NCBI RefSeq assembly: GCF_002127325.2
Contig: NC_035440.2
Span: 78,679,375 to 78,743,374 of the forward strand
Length of the DNA: 64,000 nt
Reading direction: 5' to 3'
Origin: Helianthus annuus
Taxonomy: Eukaryota; Streptophyta; Magnoliopsida; Asterales; Asteraceae
A program made the translations under genes and the position numbers. Below are positions 48,501-60,945 of this stretch, piece by piece; position 1 is the first letter of the stretch, and every line of letters begins with the position of its first letter. The notes under the pieces are model-generated. The model saw nothing but the letters and a program-made list of their open reading frames with translations, did no database searches and was not told where the DNA came from.

Positions 48501-49129
48501 TGGTGGATACGCCGCTGGTACTTCCTATATATAAGTGCTTGTATTATATTACATGTCGTAACGTTATTTAAATCATTCAATTGGATTTATACATTTTTTA
48601 CAAATAACATATTTTTCACTAGACATTGTTTTACAAAACAGTTTATTTATTACAACTTATTTTACTTGGTTATTTATTTAACCATACATTATTTTTTTTA
48701 CTTATACATATCATCTGATTTTATCACTTTTTAAACAATTTACAAAACAAAACAATTTACAAGGTTCATGACGAACTTTTATTAAACATTTCTTAAACTT
48801 AAGTCATGAATCCTATTTTCACAAAACCTATGTATCTCACAGGCATTTTTATGCTGACGTACCTATTTTCACATGTGTTTCAGGAGCTAATGCATAGGAC
48901 GTTCGTGAAACGCTAGGGTGGACTTGGGCCTTAGTGACGATAAAATGGAACTAGACTAGTTAAAACTTGTTATGTACTCTTTGTTTCAGTTGTTTTAAGA
49001 CAATGTAACACGTTTGTTTGATCAATAAAATATAACTTTGTATGCCATGGTTGTGAAACAATAATTCTGTTACAACACTCCCCGACGTTTCCGCCACGAT
49101 TTGATGTTTTACGTGGTCGGGGTGTGACA
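45511..49129 (+). mobile_element. Element D 3' LTR
   Basis: Collinear with 32479-36096. TATAAATA at 46594-46601. It ends GGGGTGTGACA, followed by ATCTC. Confidence 0.92.
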
Positions 49130-49134
49130 ATCTC

Positions 49135-49832
49135 GAAGGCCGCCAAAGAATGGAACCCAATTTCGACCCATAAGGTATAAAGTTCCATCTTCTTTCGGCA
49201 CTAATTGTTCCTTCATGTCTCGAACTGTTTCTACTTGAATATTCTCTTCCTTGAACGCTTGTGAATCATCTTCTCTAATGCTTGAACTCTTAGTGTTCTA
49301 ACTCGCTCCTTGCGGCTCAAGGCGTCAGTTACAACGTTCGCCTTGCCCGGATGGTACTTTATTTCACCATCATAGTCGTTCAACAATTCAACCCACATCG
49401 TTGATGCATATTTAATTTTTTTGGTTGAGTATGTGTTGAAGACTTTTATGATCCGTGAAAATAATGCATTGAGTACCATATAAATAATCTCGCCATAATT
49501 TTTAAAGCGAATACCACCGCGTCTAACTCAAGGGCGAGAGTGGTATAGTTCTTCTCGTGAACTTTTTTTTTAATTGGCGTGACGTGTACACGACAACTTT
49601 TTCACGTTGCAAGAGTACGCAACCCAATCCTTGATGCGAAGCATCATAGTTTACAACAAAGTCATCGGTATCGTCGGATAATGATAAGATTGTAAAATGT
49701 TATGCACCAATCTTAAGAATAAGTTGTAATGCTATTTCTTGTTTTTCGATTAGGGCGAATTTATTGTCTTCATGGGTGAGGGAGGTTAGTAATTGAGTAA
49801 TTTAAAAAAAATCTCAATAGATCTCCGATGAT
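49135..49832 (-). pseudogene. Element B pol piece: RNase H
   Basis: On the minus strand, DDFVVNYDASHQGLGCVLLQ (about 49670-49610) marks the RNase H core. It is followed by [13 protein letters not shown] sequence, [20 protein letters not shown] (about 49400-49340) and the linker to integrase (LYLMGRNWVPFFGGLR). There are several frameshifts and stops, including A-run length changes near 49565. It is bounded by D on the left and the solo LTR F on the right. Confidence 0.85.
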
Positions 49833-52764
49833 GTAACACCCTGTGTTTTCGAATGTCAAAGTCAAAGTCAAAGTCCAAGTCAACTTTGACTTTCTCTAAC
49901 TGTAGATAGTCGATCTTGTGTTTTAGTTGTATTATGTGGAGTAAGTGTTGAAATCAGCAAGAATCGAAGTAATCGAATGTGTTTTAATGCGAACCGATCT
50001 ACGACTGTGAATGATAGGAAGTAACAATGCGATAAAGTTAACCAATCAGTAATCAAACCGATCTAACAATCAATCGAACTCGAGACTCGAATCATGCGAA
50101 TTTTGGTATTATTATACGTGTGTGTGTGCCTTATGTGTTACTTGTGCGTGCTTACTTTACGTTTGGTGTGGTATTCAAGCAAATAAATCGAAAATCGAAT
50201 CGAACCTCGAAAGGGCATCGAACTCAATCGAAACCGACATCGAAACGCGACTTATAGAAGATTGTATGTTAGATATAGTGGTTGGGATTAAAAGTAATTT
50301 GACTAGGAACTCTATCGAAATCATAACATCATACGTCGGAATCGAAACGCCGAAGAATCGTCGCAAAATACTCGAAGTGCGTGGCGGATCGAACAGGAAA
50401 CATCCTGATCGAACAGGCCAGCCGATCGGCCAAGCACCTTGTCAGCCGATCGAGCTGCCCACTCGATCGGAGTTCCCAGCCGATCGGCTGCCACTTTCCT
50501 CTTTTGGAAGCCTATAAATAGGGCTGTCATTGTCATACTTTCCATTTTTGGAAAGCTCTGACCGAACCAGCTATCTTCTTCACCTTTTCTCAGATTTCTC
50601 TCAATCCCGGTAAGTTTTCACTCTAATTCTTGTACGATCTTGACCATTACTTGATTCTACACCTTTCTATCTTTCAAAACTTGGATTCTAACCAAGAAAT
50701 CACCAAGATCTAAGTGTTCTTGGGTGATGTCATCATGGTGTTCTTGAAGAACATCATGTTTTGGCCTCATTCCACTATGATTAGCTTAGATCTAACCGAT
50801 TTCCACATAAACAAGCTAAGATCCATCATGGATCTAAACATTTTCATAATGTAAAGGATTAAAAGAAGGATTTCCAACTTTCTTTCAACTCTTTTACACT
50901 CACTGCTTTCAAACCGATAGAAACGGAGCTTGAACCGGCTAACCAATTATTCAAATGGTTTAGAAGGTTCAAGATTCGGGTTCTATGAACAAGGTTCACC
51001 GATGACGGTTAAACTCTAAACCGACGTCCCAAACCGTTCAACCGGCCGGACTTGGGTGATTCCTGTTCGAGCCAAGGGAACAGGTGGGAACGAAGGTTAT
51101 CATGGTTCAACACGTTGTCAAGACACCTTGAAAGAATGACAAATAAACAAACAACCAAGTGTTAGACGGAGAGCCAACCAGGTCAGAAACGCTGGCCGAA
51201 CGGCTAGGCTGTTCGAACAGCCCAGCCGAACGGACATGCCAGCCGATCGACCGGGCCAGTCGATCGGCTAGCACATGGTCATACTTTTCCGAACTTTTGA
51301 AGTATAGTATTGACGAAGTAATGTTCGATCGAATAGGTCACCCGATTGGTAAACATTACTGTTCGGATCATGAGATACTATGCTTCAACACTGAATCGTT
51401 TTCACAACTTGTTTGTAGTAGAGAATGCCAGCCGATCGAACAGACTATTCGATCGAGTGACATTCAGTTGAGGGCTAACTTTGAAGCTCCTAGCCGATCG
51501 AGTGAGCTAGCCGATCGAGCGAGCTAGCCGATCGAACGAACCGTTCGATCGAACGACTTGAAAAGGTAGGAACACTTCAGTGTTCTCAAATACTGCAACA
51601 AAAACTTCGAAAGTTCAAATCCTCTCACACAAACACACTAGAGGAAGAAACAATCCACTCGAATGGTTCAGCCGATCGAGCCAACCGGCCGATAGAACAG
51701 GACTGTCCAATCGGATATACCAGCCGATCGAACAGGCCGTCCGATCGAACCTGTCGTTCGATCGACCAGCCCATTCAATCCATCCATACTTGTTTACTTT
51801 TCTGCGTTACTCATCGTTATGCTATCGAACTATTCAGGCTAATCTTACTCTCAGCGCTCCCTTTAATCCACAATCAATCACTGTGAGTATACTCGATCCC
51901 TTTTTGCTTTTAGCACTTTTGGGTGTTACATACGTTACCTATCAAATCACAATCAAACACAAACTATTTGAACGCTAACCAACTTGCATGTGCTATTTGA
52001 CTAAATGAATGCTGTTTATTATGTTTACACGTGGAGTGCTATCTACATGCCTTAGCAACATAGTACTATAGTTTGGACTCAGCGCCCGTTCACACGGGGG
52101 TTGTTAAGGACAAATACTTGCATGGATTACGGTGGTAATCATGTATTGCGAACCGTCTCGGACGGTCAACCCGCAGTCATTGGTACCAATGGTCCCATGT
52201 CGATAATTAACATGCATCGTTTTCCTCTGTGTACGTGCCTGGTTATGCGTAAACTATTCAAACTCTATATGCTACTATCAAACTTGTGTGCTCACCTTTA
52301 CATTTTTATGTATTGACTTTATTTTAACGTATGTGACAGGTAATTAGGATGCTTACTTGCTAGGGAAGCGAGGCAATAATAAAGCTTTAGAGCCCATCTA
52401 GCAGTTGTAGGTCGTAGCCTACCTAGGGGTCTCTAGAAGTGAACAAACTATAGCCGTGGAGCCGTTGGAGTTGTTCGATCAAGCATCTATGGCATTAGTT
52501 GTCTGTAGATCTTGTCCGGACGAGTCTTAATGACTCTGGGCCGTACTTTTAAACATTTGGTTTGTAATAAATTAAATCTGAGTTGTCGAAACAGTACTAT
52601 TTGTTTAAGTTGTATTCTATGATAACTTGTTTATTTATTTGGGATACGGTATGGGACGTATCACTTAACTGAATTTGTAATAATAGTTGTTGTGGAAACT
52701 TCTGGACAATCTGTTTCGCTCAGTGCCGCGCCCTGATGATTCCGCCATCGGTTGGGGTGTGACA
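49833..52764 (+). mobile_element. Solo LTR F (2932 bp)
   Basis: It starts TGTAACACCCTGTG and ends GGGGTGTGACA, with a GATGA duplication on both sides (49828-49832 and 52765-52769). It has no internal region, so it is a product of LTR-LTR recombination. TATAAATA is at 50513-50520. The terminus keeps the TTCCGCC motif of the other families. Confidence 0.92.
50390..51775 (+). repeat. CCGATCG palindrome array in LTR F
   Basis: More than 20 occurrences of CGATCG or close variants, usually as cagCCGATCGaac or ttCGATCGaac, lie on both sides of the TATA box. They cluster at 50395-50490, 51190-51270, 51425-51560 and 51665-51775. Confidence 0.88.
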
Positions 52765-52769
52765 GATGA

Positions 52770-53254
52770 TATCCCGTTAATCCCAAAAAAAAATTGTCGG
52801 ACTCCAGTTGGAGTCTTGGGCACTTCCCAATTCTCATTTGCTTCAATCTTAGCCGGGTCTACTTGAATGCCTTTCTCGTTCACTACATGCCTGAGAAATT
52901 GTACTTTGCGAATCCAAAATTCGCACTTGGAAAATTTCAAGTATAGTTTCCCCTTCTTTAGTAGCTCCAAAATGGTTCTCAAATGTTGTTCGTGTTCATT
53001 AGTCAATCGTGAGTATATTAGTATGTCGTCAATAACTACTACGACGAATTTGTTGAGATACGGCTTGCACACGCGATTCATTAATTTCATGAAGACCGCT
53101 AGTGCGTTCGTTAAACCAAAAAGCATAACAAGAAACTCGTAATAATCATAACGAGTTTTAAAAGCCGTTTTCGGTGTGCTTTCCTCTTGAATTCGTAACT
53201 GATGATACTCCGATCGTAAGTCTATCTTAGAGTAGAAGCTTGAACCTTTCATAA
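52770..53254 (-). pseudogene. Element B pol piece: RT core
   Basis: On the minus strand from 53252: [45 protein letters not shown] (RT catalytic DD near 53030) and [17 protein letters not shown]. An A-run at 52787-52795 breaks the frame, and the sequence ends at the F insertion site. The conserved segment before KGSSF (about 50 residues of RT) is replaced by unrelated bases. Confidence 0.85.
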
Positions 53255-53430
53255 ACCATTTGAGTTAGTTGGAAATTCATTTGTAACATGGTTTAGAAAT
53301 ATGAATTTTCATTCATCGAAATGTTGTGCACTTTTGCAAACTTGTATGTCTTTCCACCCCTAAAACCTTTATAAAGATGTATATTGGTAAAGAGTGGGGG
53401 TTATGAACTCACAACATCCTTATTCGGTCA
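53255..53430. other. Filler sequence in the RT of element B
   Basis: About 175 bases of AT-rich sequence without pol similarity lie between the SPYRLAP part and the KGSSFYS part of RT. They include 'gtgagttcataac' (minus strand), which resembles LTR DNA. It is probably a deletion repaired with filler. Confidence 0.5.
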
Positions 53431-54352
53431 ACTACAAGGTTCAGAAGGTGCTAATCGATATGGAGATTTGGCTATGGGTGCGGTTCATGATACCAAGTCG
53501 ATATGAAACTCGACTTGTCGATATGGTTATAGTCCCGACAAGTCTTCAGGAAAGACTTCAGGAAAACCCTTTTTCCACTAGAATATCTGTCAACTACGGC
53601 CCAACGGCCTTCTTGTCGACAACATGTGCCAGAAAGACAACACAACCTTTCCGTAAGCACTTCTGTGCCTTCATGCAATTGATGATCCACAATGGTGTAT
53701 CGTGCTTCTCTCCATGAATAATAAGTGTCTCTTTGTTCAATAGTGGTAGGCGAATGACCTTTTCATGACAAAAGACTTTGGCTTGGTTATCGGATAACCA
53801 ATCCATTCCAACCACTACATCAAAACTACCCAACTCAACGGGTAAGAGATCAATACTGAATCTTCGCTCGCCAAGTTCCAAGGAACATCCTCTAACAACT
53901 TTCCCTGACTTGACTAGTTTACCGTATGTCGATTCTATAGGATGAGGGGACGTCTAGTTTACTTGGCTCTAGGCCAAGTACATTTGGAATTCTGTGTGGC
54001 GATTACTTCACTGTATAGTTTTAGGAACCGTATGTTTAAATGTAGGATAACCCAATCCATATGTTTAGATGTAGGATAACCCAATCCATATGTTTAGATG
54101 TAGGATAGCCCAATCCCTATGTTTTAGATGTAGGATAGTCCAGTCCCTAATTGTAGCTTGTACAATCCCGTCACTAGCCATGAAACTCATGTATGTGAAA
54201 TGTTGAGATGAAGCTAAAATTGGCACCAGTATCAAATAACATGGATGTGAAATGTTGGTTGATTGGAACGTGTCGAGTAACTACTATTTGAGTGATTGAG
54301 GTAGGGTGGGATGATGCAGTCATGCTTCGGATCTCCGAGGCTAAACCCAAAA
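53431..54352 (-). pseudogene. Element B protease and gag end
   Basis: The minus strand has SMLFDTGANFSFIS, with the protease DTGA codons at 54222-54233. After an interruption of about 240 bases come LVKSGKVVRGCSLELGERR and GSFDVVVGMDWLS (53881-53780), ending in [10 protein letters not shown] (about 53660). The interruption contains a 29-bp tandem repeat. No CCHC knuckle is recognised upstream. The right edge is the G segment. Confidence 0.8.
54031..54147. repeat. 29-bp tandem repeat, four units, inside B protease
   Basis: Units tatgtttagatgtaggataa + cccaatcca start at 54031, 54060, 54089 and 54118 (the last is 30 bp). They diverge by a few bases. Confidence 0.9.
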
Positions 54353-56034
54353 TGTAACACTCAGTGTGTTTGAATTCGGGTGTTACCCAGTATGGAACAA
54401 CCCTTGAGAGACTGTGAAAGCATCAAGTGTAACTAACAATATTGGCTCCAATTATGATCGAGTTCTATTAAAAAATCATATGAAAATAGATATGAAAATA
54501 GATATGAAAATCAGATGATATAAAAGAATGATGTATGGTTAAATAAATAACCAATAGAAATATAGTGTATAAATATATCATGTCTTGAAATAGAATATTA
54601 TGTCTTGTGTAGAGGATGTCGTGTCTTGTGCAAAAATGCCATGTCTTGTCTTTGTCGAAGAGATTTGAATAACACCACGATATGCAATATAATATAAGCA
54701 CTTATATATAGGAAGTACCAGCGGCGTATCCACCATGCTTTTATCATATTGCACACGTCTCATCACTTACAAATAACCACCAAAAATGTCTTGTGTATAC
54801 CAACGTCAAATGCCATGTATAACAATATCTTGCGTAACAATGTCATGTATAAACCATATCTTGTGTAAAAGCAATGATTTTCAACACATAACTTTTGACT
54901 TAAACATTTGATTCTTTTGGCGCCATGATCCTTTTAATACACACTATTAAAAGTATCTAGACATGTTTTGGATAAATAAAGTCTACCATGTGCCCGAGAA
55001 TGAAGAATGCAATCAATCGGTCATGGAACCTCAGGACTGCATTGTTCATACATGTTTGAATAAATGATAATGTGGATAACCAAAACCAAAAGGTGTAATG
55101 GCTCTTGCGTGTATTGGTCATATGTCTAAATGGAAAAAGAAAAATAATTCGTTGAGGAGGGGAAACCAACCAGTGGTCTTCGTCCATATTATATGTATTC
55201 CCTACTCTATGGACCTCGATCGTCCTTAGTAGAGAAAATCCTTTGTCTTACTTGTTCATGTGACAATTATGGTAATAGTGCTTGAGTTTCACGAGCTCTA
55301 GCAAGATTATTGGAATCTCCAAAAATGTCGAATAGAATGCAATAAGGGAGTTGCAGCATGGCTCATGACATACCATTCTTTGGAAAAAGACGAATGTCAA
55401 ACGACGGAATTTATTGTATTTATTCCCAATAAATATGATAAGGTGAAATATGATAAGGTAAGGTAAGGTAAAGTGTCATAGGCACCAAGAAAATAGCCCG
55501 TATATAAGAATTTTAGAATGTTGAGGAAAAATCTTCCATGAGTGACTAACAAGTTTTGTTTGTTTAAATGACTAGTCTCAACCGTCTCGTAATATAAATC
55601 GAATGTTAGGTGCGGTCAAGCATACATCGTCTTCCTATATCGTCTTCTTATATTGTAAGATGTTATAGTAATAACCCTAGTCAGTGTTCTAAGAATGAAA
55701 AAATTGAATCTCAAGTAATATCTTAAGAATTGTGAATAGATAGTGATCATTAGCTTGGCCCGCAGAGCCCACCAAAATTTCCATGCACTACAATTTGTTA
55801 TTACGTAGGCCTCCGTAATAATAAATCACCTTGCATGGTCACCCTAGAATTCTCTCATTCGAAGCAGATGATCAGTCAGAGAAAGGACACTATTGTCTAC
55901 ATACCTTCAACATAGGAGGGACCTTTGTGATAGTCCACGGCTAACGCCCGTTGTCATTCCTCGCGAAGTGGCACAGCGTTAGATAGAATAGAAATAGAGA
56001 GAATTCTTTCTTTTAAGAAAAATATCATTCCACA
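54353..56034 (-). mobile_element. Segment G: LTR-derived, minus strand (right edge uncertain)
   Basis: The left end reads TGTAACACTCAGTGTG. On the minus strand this is an LTR 3' end (gtaacacccg, then gagtgttaca). At 54707-54740 the reverse complement contains ggtggatacgccgctggtac, shared with the A and D LTRs. No coding sequence is seen. A right end at TCCACA (56034) would give imperfect flanks CAAAA and CGAAA, which is only weak evidence for a solo LTR. gag of B should lie here and is not recognisable. Confidence 0.45.
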
Positions 56035-56811
56035 CGAAAAAGAGCAATTACAAGGCAATGGCAGGTATTCGTAACAATAACAACTGGAGGGGTGCTTTCA
56101 AGATGAGTACTTCATCTTCTTTGACTGGACTGGTGTGTCATCAATCATTATTCGTATGAGACACATTGATATCGTCCCACTAATGGAGTTCTTGTCCAGG
56201 GTTACCACCTCCATCTCATCGTCACTACGAAGGTTAGGCATCTCAACATTCGCGAGAAGGCAAGCATATTTTACGGAATTAAGTTTACGATTTTACTTAG
56301 GAATCATGCTCGCCATAAGCTCCGCAGTAGATGTGAGGTCGATATTTTCATCGTGCGAGTAAAGAATAATAATAGAGTTTGAAGTCGAAGGTACTTTGTA
56401 CCTGCCGATTATTTCGTACAACACATATATGAATGACTTATATATATAATTATGTAAAATCCTATCTAACAAGGATTTCTTTCTTTGCATAAGCTGAATT
56501 GTAAACCGTTTATAATGCGTAAACTGATAATGTAATATATTGTAGGCACATAGTATGTTAATGTAATGTGTCTATTTCTCATAGACTTCACCCATGGAAA
56601 TGTCCTCGCTTGATTTATCTGGAGTGAATTTTTGTTGTAGTGGACCTTGAAAAAAAAAATGTTTATGCAATGAAAACCTTTTGACCTGTCCAATTTTATT
56701 TATAATCTGTTCAACATGAACAAGAGGTTTTCGTGAGATGTCCCTAGTGATTGTAGACTTAGACTCGAGAAAGAATCCTGGTTCACTACAATCGATGCTC
56801 TGATACCAAAC
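56035..56811 (-). other. Leader region and primer binding site of element B
   Basis: The PBS is at 56797-56808 (minus strand TGGTATCAGAGC), three bases from the LTR at 56812. The rest has only short ORFs with no recognisable gag and is probably a decayed leader plus the gag start. Confidence 0.65.
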
Positions 56812-59800
56812 TGTCACACCCGCTCGTAGCGGAAGCGCGAGGTGTGATCTGATCAGTTCTCATTGCATAACAATATAAGTGAACATACTAAATGAATAAA
56901 ACATGCTCCAATTCCATTACCATAATTGTTCGAAATAACGCAACATAAGTTTAGTGTATTGTTTACAAACCATCAACTGAAAAGAAACTGTCATTGTTTC
57001 GTACATCAAAATGTAAGTCTTAAAGTGTCAAGGCTTTGACCACTATATTACCGCAAAGAGGCGGTATATAACGGGCAAACCCTTCAATAGTTGGCATGGA
57101 GTCTGGATACTTGTTTTTCTTGACTGAAATATCTGCATGGTCCACTAATTTCCTGAAATACATGTAAGTTTGAAAACATCAACAAAAGTTGAGCGAGTTC
57201 ATGCAGTTTAGTTGTATAAGATGTATCTGTCAATTATGAAATGTATTTGTATAAAAACCATGCGCTTTATCTGTATGAAATGTGTTTGTATAAAACCCGC
57301 ATGTAAGATGTATTTGTATCAAATGTAATATGAAAAGCGTCAACAAAAGCATGTCGTAGGGCAACAAAAGCACTCCTAAGCAAACGAATGGCCATGAGTG
57401 GGGCTCTCCAAAACCCATTAGATCTAACCCTTTGTTCCTTGGTCCAAACTGGATTAATGGTGCTTTAGTTATGGCCCTAATTTCGCACATGATCTAAGGT
57501 GTTTCATTCCTTGACTTATCATACTATTGTACATGTATTTTCCCCGATAGTTGTAAAGCTTGAAAAGCATTTAAGATAAAAAGGGGACATGAACTCACAG
57601 TATTACGTCCATGAATGGTACATGTTCGTGATCTTACGCGTGGTCGTCCTGAACAATGTTGCGACCTACAAATGTTCTTATATTTGTTAGACACTTCGGT
57701 CTTGTAATGACTTGTGTACAAGTCTTTTATCTTGAATATGTGTTAAGACTTGTATGTTCTTGTTATCCCTTGAACTGTGTCTTAGATGTATTAATTGATA
57801 ACTGTTTAGTGTATATATTTCGCCAAATATATATTCTTGTATCTCGTGAGTTGTATCATCGGATCTTGTCTGAATAAATTGTATTTTCTTCAATTATATA
57901 ACATGGGGCTTAGCCCAAGAATTCATGTTATTGGGCTTAAATAGTGTTGAGCCTAAATAGTGTTGGGCCTCAATAGTGTTGGGCCTAAATAGTGTCGGGC
58001 CTAATGTTATTGGGCCTTGGCCCATATGTTTGGTATTGGGCTTAGCCCATGAGTTTTTGATATTGGGCTTAGCCCATGTATTTATGTTAAGCCCATTATG
58101 AAGATAAGCCCATTAAGAAGTGTAAGTCTTTCATTTTTATAAAAAAAACATTTTTTAAAAAATCACTAAGTATACTTTTTAGTAAATAAAAACATAATAG
58201 TTTTTATAAGTTTCAAAATGTCCGAATTTTGTAAATGGTAACGTAATTTTTGTGTCCGCGTCGAAAGATCGCCTAAGCGTCGTAGTAACTCCTCGGAATT
58301 GCGATATGTTCACAGATTCGCCCGTCGTCCAAATTGTCCATAAGTTGTATCCGATGTCCGAATGACCCGCAAATTGTATTCAAGTGTGTATATATGTATT
58401 CTTGTAAGTCTTTACTTGTAAATGTTTCTTGTATTTATTTGTATCATTGTTATCAAATCCCTAACTTTTGTACATAACTAATACAAATAATAAACACATA
58501 GTACATAACTTGTTAAGATCACTAATTTTATATCTATTTTTGTTTCTAGAAAGACCACTTTCTAATCTTGTAAAGACTTTGTTAAAAATGATAATTTTTC
58601 TAGCATATGATTTCTAAGAAAAATTTGGCCATAGTTCCTTTGATATATGAACTTTGCCATGTTTATTAACATATCATTTTCTAAACAAAAACACATGAGA
58701 TTCATAACAACTTTTTAACAAGATGAACTCATAAACATGTAGGGTTTTAGTATGATCTTTACATATGTTTACTAGTTTAAAAATCATACTTTACTTCTAG
58801 TTTTGCCAAACTTTTATAGAAAACCCATCTTGTATGTTTCTTTTATAAATCTTTCAAAAAGCATGATTCTTAGTAAAATACTTTACATACTTTTATAACA
58901 TCAAAAATATATGTTCATTCATTAAACATTAAGTTTCATATAACCCTTTAACATATTCATGTATAATTGTTAGATCATATTTTTAAAACATTATCTAACA
59001 AATTATTCATATCATAATCATCATAACAAGATCAAATATGCAAATAACAAGTTTTAGATCACAACATAAACAAACATAAATATATCATGATTATTATTTT
59101 TGCTTCTTTGTATTTTCATGTTTATTATATATGATTTTTTTGTTATCTCTAGTTATATTAACAATCATAACATAATAAGTATGGAAAAAAAATAGATTTA
59201 GAAGCTCACTTCTAGCACTAGGCTAGGGATGATCTTGATGAATATGATGAGCAAAGATGATGAAAATTATGATGGTTGAAAGCTCTAGAATGGATGAAAA
59301 CGGATGCTTCAACTTGGAGATGTCTTAGATCTTCATAACTTGCATAAACGTACACTTTGATCATCATGAAAATGGCTTAAAATGAAGATTATTTGGAGTG
59401 TTCATGGCTGATTTTTATGAAGGAAAAATGGGTTCTTAAGTGATTGTTTTTGATGGTGTAAGAATTATGAGAAAGTGATTTGTTAAGATAAGGTTTCAAG
59501 ACTTTTGATCATCCACTAACTCACCATGTGCACATAGGAAATATCTAAGATATTTTTGAAACTTGTTAAGTGTGTGGGACCCACTAAAAAAACGTGAACA
59601 TGGGGGGTGGTAAAGTGTAACATTTTTATAAAAGTTACCAAAATATCTAGATATTTTGGTAATTTGGCTAAGTATGGTGATTAGGGTAATCTTTCACCAT
59701 TAGGGGGTAATTAGGGATTCGGAACATAAATTAACATTAACTAGTTCACTAAACTCGTAGAAATCGTGTTTTGATACTTTGAATGCTTTTCATTTCGTCG

Positions 59801-60547
59801 TTGGCTAGTTTACGGCACTTTTGTGGCGTACCGACGGACGTTTGCCGTAATTTGTCATTCCACATTTAAAAGATGTATGAAGTTATTTTGAATCCCAAAA
59901 TAAGCTTAACTAGTTTACCAAAGCTTTCATTTGGTTGTTTTCGGCGTCGAAAATGTCGTTTATTTGCTTATCGGTTCAGAAACGGACAAGTTGTGGGGGT
60001 TACAACTCATCATCGAAGCTTATGTTTCGGACACCCCATTAATATCCTCATATTGTTTCCATATGTTTGTCATCATTTGTCATATTTCCGGAGTCCCGGA
60101 AATGCTAAATTATTATTTTGGACGATTTAAAATTGTCTTATTTTTAGTGAAACGGACGATTTAGCGATTAGGGCGTTGTACCGCAAAGTCTTGTATCTTT
60201 GTAAGATATGTTTTCGTATTAGTGTTTTCTTATATAAACGGACTCAGTTATGTTAGCCGTGTGTCGTTTTTCCTTGTTTCGTTCTTTTTTCATGGTTTTG
60301 CTGGCATGAATAGTGTGACCGTGAATAGTGCACACAGCACTTTTTACCAACACTTTTAGGACATTGTTTAATTGATTTCGCAATACGACGAAAACCAACA
60401 TATATTATATCATTGTTTTCTAGTCCTAACATTGTCGTCTAATGTACGACACAGTTACGTAATTAAATTATGCTAATTGCATGAGATTATATACTAAGAA
60501 TAGTGATTAGACTGTACGGAATTTCCGGTTATTTGCCATTTGTCACA
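56812..60547 (-). mobile_element. Element B 5' LTR (3736 bp)
   Basis: Collinear with 18292-22122, with scattered substitutions and a ~95-bp deletion near 57340. The plus strand starts TGTCACACCCGCTCG and ends ATTTGTCACA, followed by GATAA. The TGGGCY array is at 57905-58110. Confidence 0.9.
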
Positions 60548-60552
60548 GATAA
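60548..60552. repeat. Target site duplication of element B (right)
   Basis: GATAA, identical to 18287-18291. Confidence 0.9.
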
Positions 60553-60945
60553 AGACAAAAGTCTACTCATATTGAGTACTCCCTATGTCTTCACATACAT
60601 TAATGTCCTTGCAAAACATTATTGATCTGTTCATGGACGCTTTTCATACCTGTTTTCAAAGGAGTCTCTCAATTGTTTATAAGTTTACCAGTACTGATAA
60701 AAAACGCATGAACTCGCTCAACTTTTGTTGATGTTTTCAAAAGTACATGTATTTCAGGAAACAAGTTGGATCTAGGGCGCTGGTGTTGTTTCAGGATGTG
60801 AATTTCAAGTTTAGATGTCATTTACTTTTGTTGGTTTATAACTTAATCAGAGGTTGTATCGTTTGAAACTTAAATGACTGGTGTTTGTAATAATTTAAAC
60901 TTTATGAATGGATGAACATCATTTTGATCATATAGTTGTTTATTA
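60548..60945 (+). mobile_element. Right half of the old B-family LTR relic
   Basis: The segment from 'gcatgaactcgctcaacttt' (60708) through 'gtacatgtatttcaggaaac' (60743-60762) runs in plus orientation and is similar to the minus-strand LTR of B. It continues the relic cut at 18291. The LTR end is not found; similarity fades near 60945. Confidence 0.5.

Larger units (their letters stand above)
32479..49129 (+). mobile_element. Element D: chromovirus related to A, itself split by element E
   Basis: Bounded by ATCTC duplications (32474-32478 and 49130-49134). The LTRs are 3618 bp (32479-36096) and 3619 bp (45511-49129), with clearly more differences than in C. Without E it is about 12.5 kb. 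The coding region is closely related to element A but carries at least three stops and three frameshifts. It inserted in pol of B in the opposite orientation. Confidence 0.93.
18292..60547 (-). mobile_element. Element B: minus-strand chromovirus split by nested insertions
   Basis: Two LTRs of one family in the same orientation (18292-22122 and 56812-60547) flank a 34.7-kb interval and are bounded by perfect GATAA duplications. With C, D and F removed, B is about 13.6 kb, with an internal region near 6 kb, a normal size for the family. Reading leftward the order is PBS (56808), leader, protease (54250-53594), RT (53252-52770), RNase H (49832-49135), integrase core (32478-32008), integrase end plus chromodomain (22944-22187), polypurine tract (22136) and 3' LTR. 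The pieces meet in the right order, and at the C site the reading frame continues exactly across the duplication. Many stops and frameshifts show that it is dead and older than its guests. Confidence 0.9.

Noticed and set aside
50122..50517. 131-codon ORF in solo LTR F
   Set aside because: It reads through the ATCGAA/CCGATCG word array; the apparent protein is repeat-derived.
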